64,000 bases of DNA from Arthrobacter horti (GCF_030731045.1 NZ_JAVALS010000005.1:1-64000), one strand, 5' to 3'; shown: positions 52,495 to 61,173, counted from the first letter of the stretch. Translations and numbers: made by a program. Notes: generated from the sequence alone by a model not told the origin.

Positions 52495-53802
52495 TTACCG
52501 CTGTGGCCGGTTGTCCAGGATCCTGCGCATCTTGCCGTTGGAGCGCTCGACGCCGCCCGGCTGCACGACGTCGACGGCCACCGTCACGCCGATCTTGCTC
52601 TTGACCAGCCGCTTCAGCGTCATCGCAGCGGCGTGTGCGGACTCGGCACTGACGCCGTCGCGCTGTTCGACGCGGACGGTCATGTCGTCCAGGATGCCCT
52701 GGCGGCCCAGTACGCACTGGAAGTGCGGCGACAGCTCAGGGGTGTGGAGGATGAGTTCCTCGATCTGGGTCGGGAACAGGTTGACGCCACGGAGGATGAT
52801 CATGTCGTCCGTGCGGCCGGTGATCTTCTCGATGCGGCGCATGGTGCGCGCCGTGCCAGGCAGCAGACGCGTCAGGTCACGGGTGCGGTAACGGACGATC
52901 GGCATGGCCTGCTTGGTCAGCGAGGTGAAGACGAGCTCGCCCTCCTCCCCCTCGGCCACGGGCTCCATCGTGATGGGGTCCACGATCTCCGGGTAGAAGT
53001 GGTCCTCCCAGACCGTCAGGCCGTCCTTGGTCTCCACGCATTCGCTCGCGACACCGGGGCCGATCACCTCGGACAGGCCGTAGATGTCCACGGCATGCAT
53101 GTCCAGGCGCTGCTCCATCTCATGGCGCATGTCATTGGTCCACGGTTCGGCTCCGAAGATGCCCACTTTCAGGGACGTGGAGCGCGGGTCGATCCCCTGC
53201 CGCTCCATCTCCTCGATGACGGCCAGCATGTAGGACGGGGTCACCATGATGATGTCCGGCTTGAAGTCCTGGATCAGCTGGACCTGGCGCTCCGTCATCC
53301 CGCCGGACACCGGCACCACCGTGCAACCCAGCTTTTCGGCGCCGGCGTGCGCTCCCAGTCCGCCAGTGAACAAGCCGTAGCCGTAGGCGTTGTGGAGCAT
53401 GTCGCCGGGCCGGCCGCCCGCGGCCCGGATGCTGCGCGCCACCACGGTGGCCCACATGTCCAGATCGTCCTTGGTGTAGCCGACCACCGTCGGACGGCCG
53501 GTAGTGCCGGAGGAGGCGTGCACACGGGACACTTGATCGCGCGGGACGGCCAGCATGCCGAACGGGTAGTTCTCCCGCAGATCGGCCTTGCTGGTGAAGG
53601 GGAACTTGGAGAGGTCGGAGAGGTCCTTGAGGTCGTCGGGATGGACCCCGGCCTCGTCGAATGCCTTGCGGTAGTGCGGGACGTTGTCATAGGCATGCTT
53701 CAACGACCACTGAAGCCGCTGCAACTGCAACGAGCGGAGTTCATCGACGGAAGCGGTCTCAATCGCTTCAAGCTCGCCGGGGCGCGGACTCAGGTCCTGC
53801 AT
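52495..53802 (-). CDS. paaK: Phenylacetate-CoA ligase
   Basis: A 435-residue adenylate-forming enzyme that activates phenylacetate with ATP and CoA, the entry step of the pathway. The P-loop-like motif is VHASSGTTGRPTVVGYTKDDLDMWATV; GIFGAEPWTNDMR, DIYGLSEVIGPGVASEC and YRTRDLTRLLPGTARTMRRIEKITGRTDDMIILRGVNLFPTQIEE are the standard A3-A8 regions, and the C-terminal catalytic lysine is in GGVERSNGKMRRILD. Its promoter carries a TetR-type motif (53852) almost identical to that before paaA/paaZ. Confidence 0.95.
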   Translation of the reverse strand: MQDLSPRPGELEAIETASVDELRSLQLQRLQWSLKHAYDNVPHYRKAFDEAGVHPDDLKDLSDLSKFPFTSKADLRENYPFGMLAVPRDQVSRVHASSGTTGRPTVVGYTKDDLDMWATVVARSIRAAGGRPGDMLHNAYGYGLFTGGLGAHAGAEKLGCTVVPVSGGMTERQVQLIQDFKPDIIMVTPSYMLAVIEEMERQGIDPRSTSLKVGIFGAEPWTNDMRHEMEQRLDMHAVDIYGLSEVIGPGVASECVETKDGLTVWEDHFYPEIVDPITMEPVAEGEEGELVFTSLTKQAMPIVRYRTRDLTRLLPGTARTMRRIEKITGRTDDMIILRGVNLFPTQIEELILHTPELSPHFQCVLGRQGILDDMTVRVEQRDGVSAESAHAAAMTLKRLVKSKIGVTVAVDVVQPGGVERSNGKMRRILDNRPQR

Positions 53803-53851
53803 CTCTCACATCCTTGTGCCACTGCATTCCGCACTCATGCCGGAAAACATT

Positions 53852-53869
53852 ACTTACCGAACATTCAGT
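53852..53869. promoter_or_regulatory. TetR-type operator candidate before paaK
   Basis: ACTTACCGAACATTCAGT is 16-of-18 identical to the motif between paaA and paaZ and is more symmetric at its ends (ACT...AGT). It lies 50-67 bp upstream of the paaK ATG. Confidence 0.6.
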
Positions 53870-53927
53870 ACTATAGCGTGTCGCGAATCACATGCCTAGG
53901 GGCGTCTCAGAACGGGGCAGAGAGCAG

Positions 53928-53956
53928 GTGTACCACCGATATCGCTAGAGGTACAC
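53928..53956. promoter_or_regulatory. Candidate autoregulatory operator of the VapBC pair
   Basis: GTGTACC (53928) and GGTACAC (53950) form an inverted repeat around CGATATCG, itself a palindrome. The right arm lies 8 bp before the antitoxin ATG, the usual place for VapBC self-repression. Confidence 0.5.
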
Positions 53957-53963
53957 TTGGACC

Positions 53964-54227
53964 ATGCCCACTTCACGCCCCCGCACCCAGGTGACCCACA
54001 CGGATACCGTGCAGCATGCACTGGAAGTGGCCGCCCAACGCTGGCCCGGCCAGAAGCCGAGCGTGCTCCTGACTCATCTCATCGAAGAAGGGGCCCGTGT
54101 GATCGAATCCGAGGAAAACGAAGGGGCGGCCGAGCGGCGCTCGAAGGTGGAGGCCCTGATCAGGAACCATGGAGTTCAGTACGGACCCGGCTACCTCGAT
54201 GACGTCAGGGACGGATGGGACGAATGA
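53964..54227 (+). CDS. VapB-like antitoxin
   Basis: An 87-residue protein. The N-terminal part (TQVTHTDTVQHALEVAAQRWPGQKPSVLLTHLIEEGARVIE) looks like a ribbon-helix-helix-type DNA-binding antitoxin, and the acidic C-terminus (YGPGYLDDVRDGWDE) is suited to neutralising a toxin. The stop overlaps the ATG of the PIN-domain toxin (ATGA), the classic layout of type II systems. The family of this antitoxin is not certain. Confidence 0.75.
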   Translation: MPTSRPRTQVTHTDTVQHALEVAAQRWPGQKPSVLLTHLIEEGARVIESEENEGAAERRSKVEALIRNHGVQYGPGYLDDVRDGWDE

Positions 54228-54604
54228 TCGTCCTGGACGCGAGCTTCGTGATCGCTGTCCTCAACCCTGGCGACCCGCACCATCATCAAGCCGTCAGCCT
54301 GATGAGTTCCACTCGCGAAGAACTCTTCATACACACTCTGACGCTGGCCGAGATCCTGGTCGGCGCCGCGCGGGTGGGGCGGGAAGGCGAGCTGCGACGG
54401 GACCTCACCGGACTCGGCATCCGAACGGCTCAGCTGGGCCCCGACGAACCTGAACTCCTGGCCCGGGTCCGTGTCCAGCACGGCCTCAAGATGCCCGACT
54501 CCTGCGTCCTGGCGACGTCGATCCACCTCAGCGCCCCATTGGTTACGTTTGATCAGAAGCTTGCCACCGAAGCCGAGCGCCTGGGTCTACTCTTCCGGAA
54601 CTGA
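54224..54604 (+). CDS. VapC-like PIN-domain toxin ribonuclease
   Basis: A 126-residue PIN-domain protein. The acidic active-site residues are in MIVLDASFVIAVLN (first Asp), FIHTLTLAEILVGAAR (Glu), and KMPDSCVLATSIHLSAPLVTFDQKL (further Asp residues), in the usual order for VapC toxins, which cut tRNA or rRNA. An open frame three codons longer exists, but the ATG at 54224 overlaps the antitoxin stop and gives the family-normal start MIVLDAS. Confidence 0.88.
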   Translation: MIVLDASFVIAVLNPGDPHHHQAVSLMSSTREELFIHTLTLAEILVGAARVGREGELRRDLTGLGIRTAQLGPDEPELLARVRVQHGLKMPDSCVLATSIHLSAPLVTFDQKLATEAERLGLLFRN

Positions 54605-54614
54605 CCGCGACGAC

Positions 54615-56843
54615 TCAGTTCACCGCGCCCCGGAACCTCCGCAGCCGCAGGCTATTGCCCACCACGAAGACGCTGGAGAACGCCATGGCGACGCCCGCGA
54701 TCATCGGGTTCAGCAGGCCAAGTGCGGCGAGCGGGATGGCCGCCACGTTGTAGGCGAACGCCCAGAAAAGGTTCGCCTTGATGGTCCGCAGCGTGGCACG
54801 AGAAAGCCGGATCGCGTCGACGGCGCCGAGCAGGTCGCCGCGCACCAGGGTGAGGTCGGACGCCTCGATGGCCGCGTCCGTCCCGGTCCCCATCGCCAGG
54901 CCCAGATCGGCGGTGGCCAGCGCCGCGGCGTCGTTCACTCCGTCGCCCACCATCGCGACCACGCGGCCCTCGGCCTGCAGCGCACGGACGGCGTCCAACT
55001 TGTCCTGCGGCAGCACCTCGGCCACCACCCGCTCGATGCCCACCTCAGCGGCGATCCGGCGCGCGACGTCGCGATTGTCACCGGTCAGCAGCACAGGTTC
55101 CAGTCCCAGTGCGCGCAGCCGCCGGACGGCGTCGGCACTGCTGGGCTTCAGGCGGTCGGCCACGGTCAGGACGCCGCGCACCTCGCCCTCCCAGCCGACG
55201 ACGACGGCGGTGCGGCCCTGCGCTTCCGCCTCGGCCTTGTCGCGGCGAAGATCCTCCGGGAACCTCAGCCCTTCGGCCTCCAGGAGTGTCACGCGGCCCA
55301 CCAAGACCTCCACGCCGTCCACCACGCCCCGCACGCCCAGGCCCTGTTCGTTGCGGAATCCGCTCACCGAGGGCAGGGCCCCGAGCTCGGCCTCGGCCCC
55401 GCGGGCGATCGCCCGGGCGATGGGGTGCTCGCTCGCGTGCTCCAGGGCGCCGGCCCGGCGGAGGACCGCGGCGCGGTCCGTCGGCTGAGCGCCGGAGGCG
55501 AGCAGCACGCCGTCGAGCTCCATCTTCCCGGTGGTGACGGTGCCGGTCTTGTCCAGCACCACGGTGTCCACGCGGCGGGTGCTCTCCAGGACTTCCGGGC
55601 CCTTGATCAGGATGCCGAGCTGGGCGCCGCGGCCGGTGCCGACCAAGAGCGCCGTAGGCGTGGCGAGGCCGAGGGCGCATGGGCAGGCGATGATCAGGAC
55701 CGCGACGGCGGCGGTGAAGGCCGCGGCAACGGGCTGGCCGAGCAGGAGCCAGGCGGCGAGCGTCGCGAGGGCGATGCCGATGACCACGGGGACGAAGACC
55801 CCGGAGATGCGGTCCGCGAGGCGCTGGACCTCGGCCTTGCCGGACTGGGCTTCCTCCACCAGGCGGGCCATCTGGGCGAGCTGGGTGTCATTGCCGACGC
55901 GGGTGGCACGGACCAAGAGCCGGCCCGAGGTGTTGACGGTGGCTCCGGTGACAGCGTCGCCGGGTCCGACATCCACGGGGACGGACTCGCCGGTGATCAT
56001 GGACGCGTCCACGGCGGAGGCGCCGTCCAGGACGGTGCCGTCGGTGGCGATCTTCTCGCCCGGGCGCACGACGAACTCCTCCCCCACGCGGAGGTCGTCC
56101 ACCGGCACGCGGTGCTCGACGCCGTCGCGCAGGACGGTGACGTCCTTGGCTCCCAGCTCCATGAGGGCGCGGAGGGCGGCGCCCGCCTGGCGCTTGGAGC
56201 GCTTCTCGAAGTAGCGGCCGGCCAGGATGAACATGGTCACGCCGGCGGCGACTTCCAGGTAGATGTTGCCCGCACCGTCGCTCGGGGACACCGTGAATTC
56301 GAATTCGTGACGCATGCCCAGCATGCCGGCGGTGCCGAAGAAGAGGGCGTAGAGGGACCAGAGGTAGGCGGCCAAGGTGCCGACGGAGACCAGGGTGTCC
56401 ATGGTCGCGGCGCCATGGCGGAGGTTGGCCCAGGCGGCCCGGTGGAACGGCCAGGCGCCCCAGAGGATGACGGGTGTGGCGAGGAGCAGGGAGACCCACT
56501 GCCAGCCGGTGAACTGGATGGCCGGGACCATGGAGAGCACGATCACCGGAACGGCCAGCGCGATGGAGACCTGGAGGCGGCGGCGCAGAGAGTTCAGTTC
56601 GGTGTCGTCCTGAGGTTTCTCCTCCTCATGGACGGTGGCGCCGTAGCCGGCCTGCTCCACAGTGTTGATGAGCAGCGCGACGTCGAAGCCGCCCGGGGCG
56701 GTCACGCGCGCCTTCTCGGTGGCGTAGTTGACCGTGGCCGCCACGCCGTTCACCTTGTTGAGCTTGCGCTCGATGCGGTTGGCACAGGACGCGCAGGTCA
56801 TGCCCGTGATGTCGAGTTCCACCTCGGTGGCCGTGCTGCTCAT
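54615..56843 (-). CDS. copA: Copper-exporting P1B-type ATPase
   Basis: A 742-residue heavy-metal P-type ATPase that pumps Cu(I) out. One N-terminal HMA domain has GMTCASC (about residues 14-20). Eight membrane segments follow, with CPC in [13 protein letters not shown], the phosphorylation site DKTGTVTTG, the HP pair ([11 protein letters not shown]), [10 protein letters not shown], and the last helices with YN ([12 protein letters not shown]) and MAFSS, a set specific for Cu(I). It lies 11 bp after the VapC gene, convergently. Two CsoR-type palindromes lie directly upstream. No chaperone (CopZ) or CsoR gene is next to it. Confidence 0.95.
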   Translation of the reverse strand: MSSTATEVELDITGMTCASCANRIERKLNKVNGVAATVNYATEKARVTAPGGFDVALLINTVEQAGYGATVHEEEKPQDDTELNSLRRRLQVSIALAVPVIVLSMVPAIQFTGWQWVSLLLATPVILWGAWPFHRAAWANLRHGAATMDTLVSVGTLAAYLWSLYALFFGTAGMLGMRHEFEFTVSPSDGAGNIYLEVAAGVTMFILAGRYFEKRSKRQAGAALRALMELGAKDVTVLRDGVEHRVPVDDLRVGEEFVVRPGEKIATDGTVLDGASAVDASMITGESVPVDVGPGDAVTGATVNTSGRLLVRATRVGNDTQLAQMARLVEEAQSGKAEVQRLADRISGVFVPVVIGIALATLAAWLLLGQPVAAAFTAAVAVLIIACPCALGLATPTALLVGTGRGAQLGILIKGPEVLESTRRVDTVVLDKTGTVTTGKMELDGVLLASGAQPTDRAAVLRRAGALEHASEHPIARAIARGAEAELGALPSVSGFRNEQGLGVRGVVDGVEVLVGRVTLLEAEGLRFPEDLRRDKAEAEAQGRTAVVVGWEGEVRGVLTVADRLKPSSADAVRRLRALGLEPVLLTGDNRDVARRIAAEVGIERVVAEVLPQDKLDAVRALQAEGRVVAMVGDGVNDAAALATADLGLAMGTGTDAAIEASDLTLVRGDLLGAVDAIRLSRATLRTIKANLFWAFAYNVAAIPLAALGLLNPMIAGVAMAFSSVFVVGNSLRLRRFRGAVN

Positions 56844-56867
56844 CGTCGTTCCCCTCTCAACAGAATC

Positions 56868-56884
56868 ATACCCCCTAGGGGTAT
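56868..56884. promoter_or_regulatory. CsoR-type operator 1
   Basis: ATACCCCCTAGGGGTAT is a near-perfect palindrome of the CsoR class (TACCCnnnGGGTA core), 25 bp upstream of the copA ATG. Copper would release the repressor. Confidence 0.85.
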
Positions 56885-56896
56885 TTCCTGTTCAAC

Positions 56897-56913
56897 ATAC
56901 CCCCAGGGGGTAT
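56897..56913. promoter_or_regulatory. CsoR-type operator 2
   Basis: ATACCCCCAGGGGGTAT, a perfect palindrome of the same class, lies 12 bp beyond operator 1. Two adjacent sites suggest tight repression. Confidence 0.85.
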
Positions 56914-56935
56914 GCGAGGGCAAGGGGTGTCGTCG

Positions 56936-56995
56936 ATCGATTGCTCCGAGGGTGTCGTTTTGAGCGCTCAGAACGTCACCTACGGAACAGTCGAT
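56936..56995. repeat. Imperfect palindrome at the left flank of the nuclease gene
   Basis: ATCGATTGCTCCGAGGGTG (56936-56954) and CACCTACGGAACAGTCGAT (56977-56995) are inverted copies, matching at 15 of 19 positions, with a 22-nt loop. Their core ATCGAyTGyTCCG is shared with the palindrome at 59185-59260 on the other side of the nuclease gene. Here it lies in a promoter region, so it is not a terminator for a known gene. Confidence 0.6.
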
Positions 56996-56998
56996 GCG
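56979..56998 (+). repeat. Left direct repeat flanking the nuclease island
   Basis: CCTACGGAACAGTCGATGCG is 18-of-20 identical to the copy at 59241. The two bracket about 2.2 kb containing only the nuclease gene. It could be one product of a duplication or attachment-type event. Confidence 0.55.
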
Positions 56999-57172
56999 CG
57001 GCAGCGGCGCAGTCGCCATGCAGCGCACGTCTAGCGATTGTTTTGCCGCCCGATCCTGCGATCGACCATTCTGTGGAGGCCTCGTGCGCAGCGATGGTCC
57101 TGAGCAGCGTGATCTCGATAGTGATCGAATCCATTTGGAATAGGACCCGCGGTTTTTGAGAGTCAGCGTGGC

Positions 57173-57178
57173 TAATCT
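57173..57178 (+). promoter_or_regulatory. Candidate -10 box for the nuclease gene
   Basis: TAATCT ends 6 bp before the ATG, with GGTTTT 16 bp farther upstream as a possible -35. No ribosome site exists between, so a leaderless transcript is suggested. Confidence 0.35.
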
Positions 57179-57184
57179 TGAGCC

Positions 57185-59173
57185 ATGATCCGAGAATTGA
57201 CCAGGAAACCATGGCCGGAACTAGCGTCGACTGCGCCGCTCTTACCCGGCGGTGCCAAGAAGTTCGTCCCTTCGCTCGTTGCCGTGCTTGAGGCCATAAG
57301 TGACGGACCAAACGGCCTGTCCCAGACAGTCGATCCCGAGCAAGTTCAAAGGCAAATCGGCGTCCTGGGGTTCACACAACGTGCAGGGGATTCAATCGAG
57401 CTGACGGCATCTGGCAAGGATTGGATCTCTACATCCAACATGCATGAACTCTTCCTCATCATGCATAGCCGTCTCGCCTACTTTGGCGAACTTCTCGCAC
57501 GGGTCGCAACCAGTCCCGCCACCATTGAGGACCTGCGGCGTGATGCCAAAGACAGGTATCTGATGTCCTGGTCAAGTCTCGACCAGGTTCGTCGTCGCAC
57601 GTCGTGGCTTCAAGCACTCGGCCTGATTGAACTTTGGCCCGACCATCTGTTTCGAGTCACCACCGTAGGAACGCAAGTACTTGAGGAAATCGACCTCGCC
57701 GACCCTAATGATATTCAGGCCGCGATACTCGAATCGCAGTCGTCAACATCTCTTCCGGCCACCCCACCGATACTTGCCGCAGCACTCGAAGAATGTGCTC
57801 CGTCAGCACGTTCGCTCAGCTGGTCGTACATGACCAAAAATCCGGTTGAAACCCTGAGCCTGATCACTCGCGAGGCGCTGCCTGGAGCGACGAAGGTGCA
57901 GATCTTGGAACAGGTGGCCCGCCACTGCGATATTAGCGAGAGTTCCGCAAAGAGCGCGGTCGACTCAGCCGGCTTGCTCGGACTCTACGAATTTACCGGT
58001 AAGCTCGAGGTCACTGCGACTCCGCTGGGCCGAGAATGGCTGGACAATGCTACGGAGCTCAACTTGGTTCGGTTGCTCCATCTTCGATTTCATGCGTTCG
58101 GAGAAGTCCTTCAGCACCTGAGTGAGTCCCCAAGATCTGCCGGGGAGATCCACCGCCGACTGTTCGCCCACACTGAGTCAGGTCCAAACCAGAGCCGAAC
58201 CGCCAACGTACTGCGCCGATTGAGCGCTGCAGAAGCCGTCTCTTCGATCGGCTACTCTCGGTACATCATCACCGGGGTTGGGGCTGCGCTGCTGGCAGAA
58301 CTTCCGATGGCAGATCTTGACCCGCTCTCGTCTGACGAGCGCCAAATGGCTGAATCGGGCGAACCCTCGGGCCAGGAGCTCGATGCTCTTGTTAATGAGC
58401 TTGAAGAGTCATCCCGGGACTCAGCACACCCGGAACGCTTTGAGAAGGCTTGCGCAGCAGCCTTCCTTCGCCTTGGAGTCGACGCGCAACACCTCGGTGG
58501 AGCAGGGCGCACAGACGTCGTTGTCACCGTCAGATCGGGCCTGCAAGTCGTCGCTCGAGCGATTGTAGATGCCAAGTCGTCGGCTGGTCAGCTCAATGAG
58601 AACTCGGTCAAGTTTGAGGTTCTCAAGGAACACGCCACAAAACACAAAGCCGGATCGATAGCGGTTATCGCCCCAACCTTCGATGGAAGCGGTCGACTCG
58701 TCGACTGGGCCGAGTCAAGCGGCGTGGTTCTTTTCACGGCCGCCGAACTCGGACTTCTCCTGCGCTCTCATGACGAATATCCCTTCTCTGCGTCTGAAGT
58801 TGCAAAGCTCCTCGAACCACAAGGACGCGAAGAAGTCCAGGCCGAGCGAGAGGAATCGTTCGCGCACCTGAATCTGTTTGGTGAAGTGCTCGATGAGCTG
58901 TCCGCCGAAGCGAAACAGCCGGACCCTGAGCCAATTTCGGCAAGAGACATTGGCCGGGCGATGCGCCGCACAGGGGCTTCCATCTCGGATGACTCAGTGG
59001 CTGCTGTCCTCAATTTCCTCTCAGTGCCCGAGATCATGGCTGTACAGACAGAACCAAAGGGAACGTATACGCTACCGTCGTCGCGCTCGGTCGCTGCCAT
59101 GCGACTGCGCGCAATCGCACAGGTCATTGAGGGGAAGCCCATCGGAAAATCCGAGGCAACTCAACTCAATTAA
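57185..59173 (+). CDS. FokI-like PD-(D/E)XK nuclease fused to tandem winged-helix-like modules
   Basis: A 662-residue protein. Residues about 25-175 and 210-370 are two similar modules, each with a winged-helix-like part ending in a LT..G strand (ELTASGKDWI; EVTATPLGREWL), a shared segment (MHSRLAYFGELLARVATSP; HLRFHAFGEVLQHLSESP) and a second part ending in a similar strand-helix (FRVTTVGTQVLEE; YIITGVGAALLAE). A nuclease domain follows (about 400-525): LGVDAQHLGGAGRTDVVV gives D444 and AIVDAKSSAGQL gives D462-x-K464. The HLGG..D and (I)VDxK spacing (18 residues) is like the FokI cleavage domain. A last helix-rich module (about 545-650) repeats the LFGEVLDELS motif. Domain limits are estimates. 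No methyltransferase, helicase or specificity gene is nearby. The gene is lower in GC than its neighbours, leaderless, and bracketed by repeats. Confidence 0.75.
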   Translation: MIRELTRKPWPELASTAPLLPGGAKKFVPSLVAVLEAISDGPNGLSQTVDPEQVQRQIGVLGFTQRAGDSIELTASGKDWISTSNMHELFLIMHSRLAYFGELLARVATSPATIEDLRRDAKDRYLMSWSSLDQVRRRTSWLQALGLIELWPDHLFRVTTVGTQVLEEIDLADPNDIQAAILESQSSTSLPATPPILAAALEECAPSARSLSWSYMTKNPVETLSLITREALPGATKVQILEQVARHCDISESSAKSAVDSAGLLGLYEFTGKLEVTATPLGREWLDNATELNLVRLLHLRFHAFGEVLQHLSESPRSAGEIHRRLFAHTESGPNQSRTANVLRRLSAAEAVSSIGYSRYIITGVGAALLAELPMADLDPLSSDERQMAESGEPSGQELDALVNELEESSRDSAHPERFEKACAAAFLRLGVDAQHLGGAGRTDVVVTVRSGLQVVARAIVDAKSSAGQLNENSVKFEVLKEHATKHKAGSIAVIAPTFDGSGRLVDWAESSGVVLFTAAELGLLLRSHDEYPFSASEVAKLLEPQGREEVQAEREESFAHLNLFGEVLDELSAEAKQPDPEPISARDIGRAMRRTGASISDDSVAAVLNFLSVPEIMAVQTEPKGTYTLPSSRSVAAMRLRAIAQVIEGKPIGKSEATQLN

Positions 59174-59184
59174 CGCGCGCGACT

Positions 59185-59260
59185 CTCATCGACTGCTCCG
59201 TACGATGCCGAAATCCCCCGAAAATCAGGGAGAACGGCGTCCTACGGAGCAGTCGATGAG
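59185..59260. terminator. Long perfect palindrome after the nuclease gene
   Basis: CTCATCGACTGCTCCGTA and its exact complement form an 18-bp stem with a 40-nt loop that can itself pair (GCCG with CGGC, CCC with GGG). It lies 11 bp after the nuclease stop and 11 bp after the stop of the convergent ABC-F gene, so it may terminate both. Its right arm is the second copy of the flanking direct repeat. Confidence 0.65.
59241..59260 (+). repeat. Right direct repeat flanking the nuclease island
   Basis: CCTACGGAGCAGTCGATGAG matches the left copy at 56979 at 18 of 20 positions. Confidence 0.55.
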
Positions 59261-59271
59261 TGGAAAGTGAC

Positions 59272-61125
59272 CTACTCCCCCAGCACCTCGGCGGCCTCGA
59301 GCCACTCCATCTCCAGGGTCTCCTTCTCCTCCAGCACCTCGTTCAGCTGAACATTCAGAGAGCCGAGCGCGTCGAAGTCGCCCTTCTCCGACGCCGTGGC
59401 CATCTGCGCGTGCAGCTTCTCCTCCTGCTGGGACAGCTTGGACAGCTGGCGTTCCACGCGGTTGACCACCTTGCGTGCCTCGCGCTTCTCCGCCTCGCTG
59501 GCGCCCGACGCCGCCGCCCCGGCACTGGCTGCGGCGGCACCGGAGCCGCCACCCGCCGCCGTCGGCGATCCCTTCGCGGAGCCACCGCCCGCCAGCATCG
59601 CCTCGCGCAGCTCCAGGTACTGGTCCACGCCCCGCGGCAGGCCGCGCAGCTTGCCGTCACCCAGCAGCGCCAGCTGGTGGTCCGTGACGCGCTCCAGCAG
59701 GTAGCGGTCGTGGCTGACCACCACGAGCGTGCCGGGCCAGCCGTCCAGCACGTCCTCCACCGCGGCCAGGGTGTCCGTGTCCAGGTCGTTCGTGGGCTCG
59801 TCCAGCATCAGTACGTTCGGCTCCCCCACCAGCAGGCGCAGCAGCTGCAGACGCCGCCGCTCACCACCGGAGAGGTCCCTGATCTGCGTCCACTGCTTGG
59901 AGTTCGTGAAGCCCAGCTGCTCCACGAGCTGCCCGGCCGTGAGCTCCTTGCCGCCGATGGAGAAGGAGCGCTTCTCCCGCTCGATCAGCTCCACCACGCG
60001 CAGATCGTCCACCTCGGCCAGCTCGTGCACTTCCTGGCTCAGCACGGCCGGCACCACGGTCTTGCCGCGCTTGACCTTGCCGCTGGTGGGCTTCACCTCG
60101 CCGGAGAGCAGCCGCAGCAGCGTCGACTTGCCCGCGCCGTTCACGCCCACCAGGCCCAGGCGCTCGCCCGGCGCCAGGCGCAGCGTCACGTTGTCGAACA
60201 GCGGCGCCCCGGCGTCCTCCGCACCCGGCTCCATGCGCCGCGCCAGCGTCACGTTCTCCAGGTCCAGCACGTCCTTGCCCAGGCGCGCCGTCGCCATCTT
60301 GTTCAGCGCCAGCGTGTCACGCGGCGCCGGCACGTCCTCAATCAGCGCGTTCGCGGCCTCGATGCGGAACTTCGGCTTGGAGGTCCGGGCCGGGGCGCCG
60401 CGCCGCAGCCACGCGAGCTCCTTCTTCACCAGCTGCTGCCGCTTGGCCTCCACCACGGCGGCCGTCCGGTCACGCTCGGCGCGCGCCAGCACGTAGGCCG
60501 CATAGCCGCCTTCGAAGGGGTCCACGATCCCGTCGTGGACCTCCCAGGTCTTGGTGCAGATCTCATCCAGGAACCAGCGGTCGTGCGTGACCACCAGGAA
60601 CGCGCCCTCATTGGCACGCCAGCGCGCCTTCAGGTGCCGTGCCAGCCAGGCCACGCCCTCGACGTCGAGGTGGTTGGTGGGCTCGTCCAGCATGATCACG
60701 TCGTGCTCGCCGATCAGCAGCTTGGCCAGCGCCACGCGGCGCTTCTGCCCGCCCGAGAGGCTGTGGACGTTGGCGTGCCAGTCGACGTCGCCCACCAGGC
60801 CGCCCATGATCTCGCGGATCTTGGGGTCGGCGGCCCACTCGTGGTCCGCCATGTCCCCCACGATCGCCTGGCCCACCGTGTCATCCGCGTCCAGCACATC
60901 CTGCTGGTCCAGGTACCCCACCCGCAGGCCGCGGCGCTGGGTGACCCGGCCGTCGTCGGGCGTCGCGCGCTGCGCCAGGAAGCGCATGAGCGTGGACTTG
61001 CCGTCGCCGTTGCGGCCCACGATGCCGATCCGGTCGCCGTCCTCCAGCCCCACCGTGACCCCGTCCAGGACGGTGCGGGTGCCGAAGGACACGGCGAGGT
61101 TCTCGCCGCCCAGAAGATGTGCCAC
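59272..61125 (-). CDS. ABC-F family ATPase, Uup/EttA-like with C-terminal coiled coil
   Basis: A 617-residue soluble protein with two ABC cassettes. Cassette 1: GIVGRNGDGKSTLMRFLAQ, SLSGGQKRRVALAKLL, VIMLDEPTNHLD; cassette 2: GLVGVNGAGKSTLL, DLSGGERRRLQLLRLL, VLMLDEPTNDLD. The C-terminal about 80 residues, after an Ala/Gly/Ser-rich linker, form a coiled coil (KREARKVVNRVERQLSKLSQQEEKLHAQM), typical of Uup. It acts on ribosomes or DNA-linked processes; the exact role in Actinobacteria is not known. It lies 48 bp after ispE on the same strand. It differs from the other ABC-F in this window, which lacks the C-terminal coil and has SNHL motifs. Confidence 0.9.
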   Translation of the reverse strand: MAHLLGGENLAVSFGTRTVLDGVTVGLEDGDRIGIVGRNGDGKSTLMRFLAQRATPDDGRVTQRRGLRVGYLDQQDVLDADDTVGQAIVGDMADHEWAADPKIREIMGGLVGDVDWHANVHSLSGGQKRRVALAKLLIGEHDVIMLDEPTNHLDVEGVAWLARHLKARWRANEGAFLVVTHDRWFLDEICTKTWEVHDGIVDPFEGGYAAYVLARAERDRTAAVVEAKRQQLVKKELAWLRRGAPARTSKPKFRIEAANALIEDVPAPRDTLALNKMATARLGKDVLDLENVTLARRMEPGAEDAGAPLFDNVTLRLAPGERLGLVGVNGAGKSTLLRLLSGEVKPTSGKVKRGKTVVPAVLSQEVHELAEVDDLRVVELIEREKRSFSIGGKELTAGQLVEQLGFTNSKQWTQIRDLSGGERRRLQLLRLLVGEPNVLMLDEPTNDLDTDTLAAVEDVLDGWPGTLVVVSHDRYLLERVTDHQLALLGDGKLRGLPRGVDQYLELREAMLAGGGSAKGSPTAAGGGSGAAAASAGAAASGASEAEKREARKVVNRVERQLSKLSQQEEKLHAQMATASEKGDFDALGSLNVQLNEVLEEKETLEMEWLEAAEVLGE

Positions 61126-61173
61126 AGTACTGCTTTCGCTTGAATCGATCGATGAATGTCTAGTGAACGGCGC

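Noticed and set aside
56976..57311. 111-residue minus-strand ORF between copA and the nuclease gene
   Set aside because: It spans the palindrome and the start of the nuclease gene, has no ribosome site, and reads as non-coding composition.
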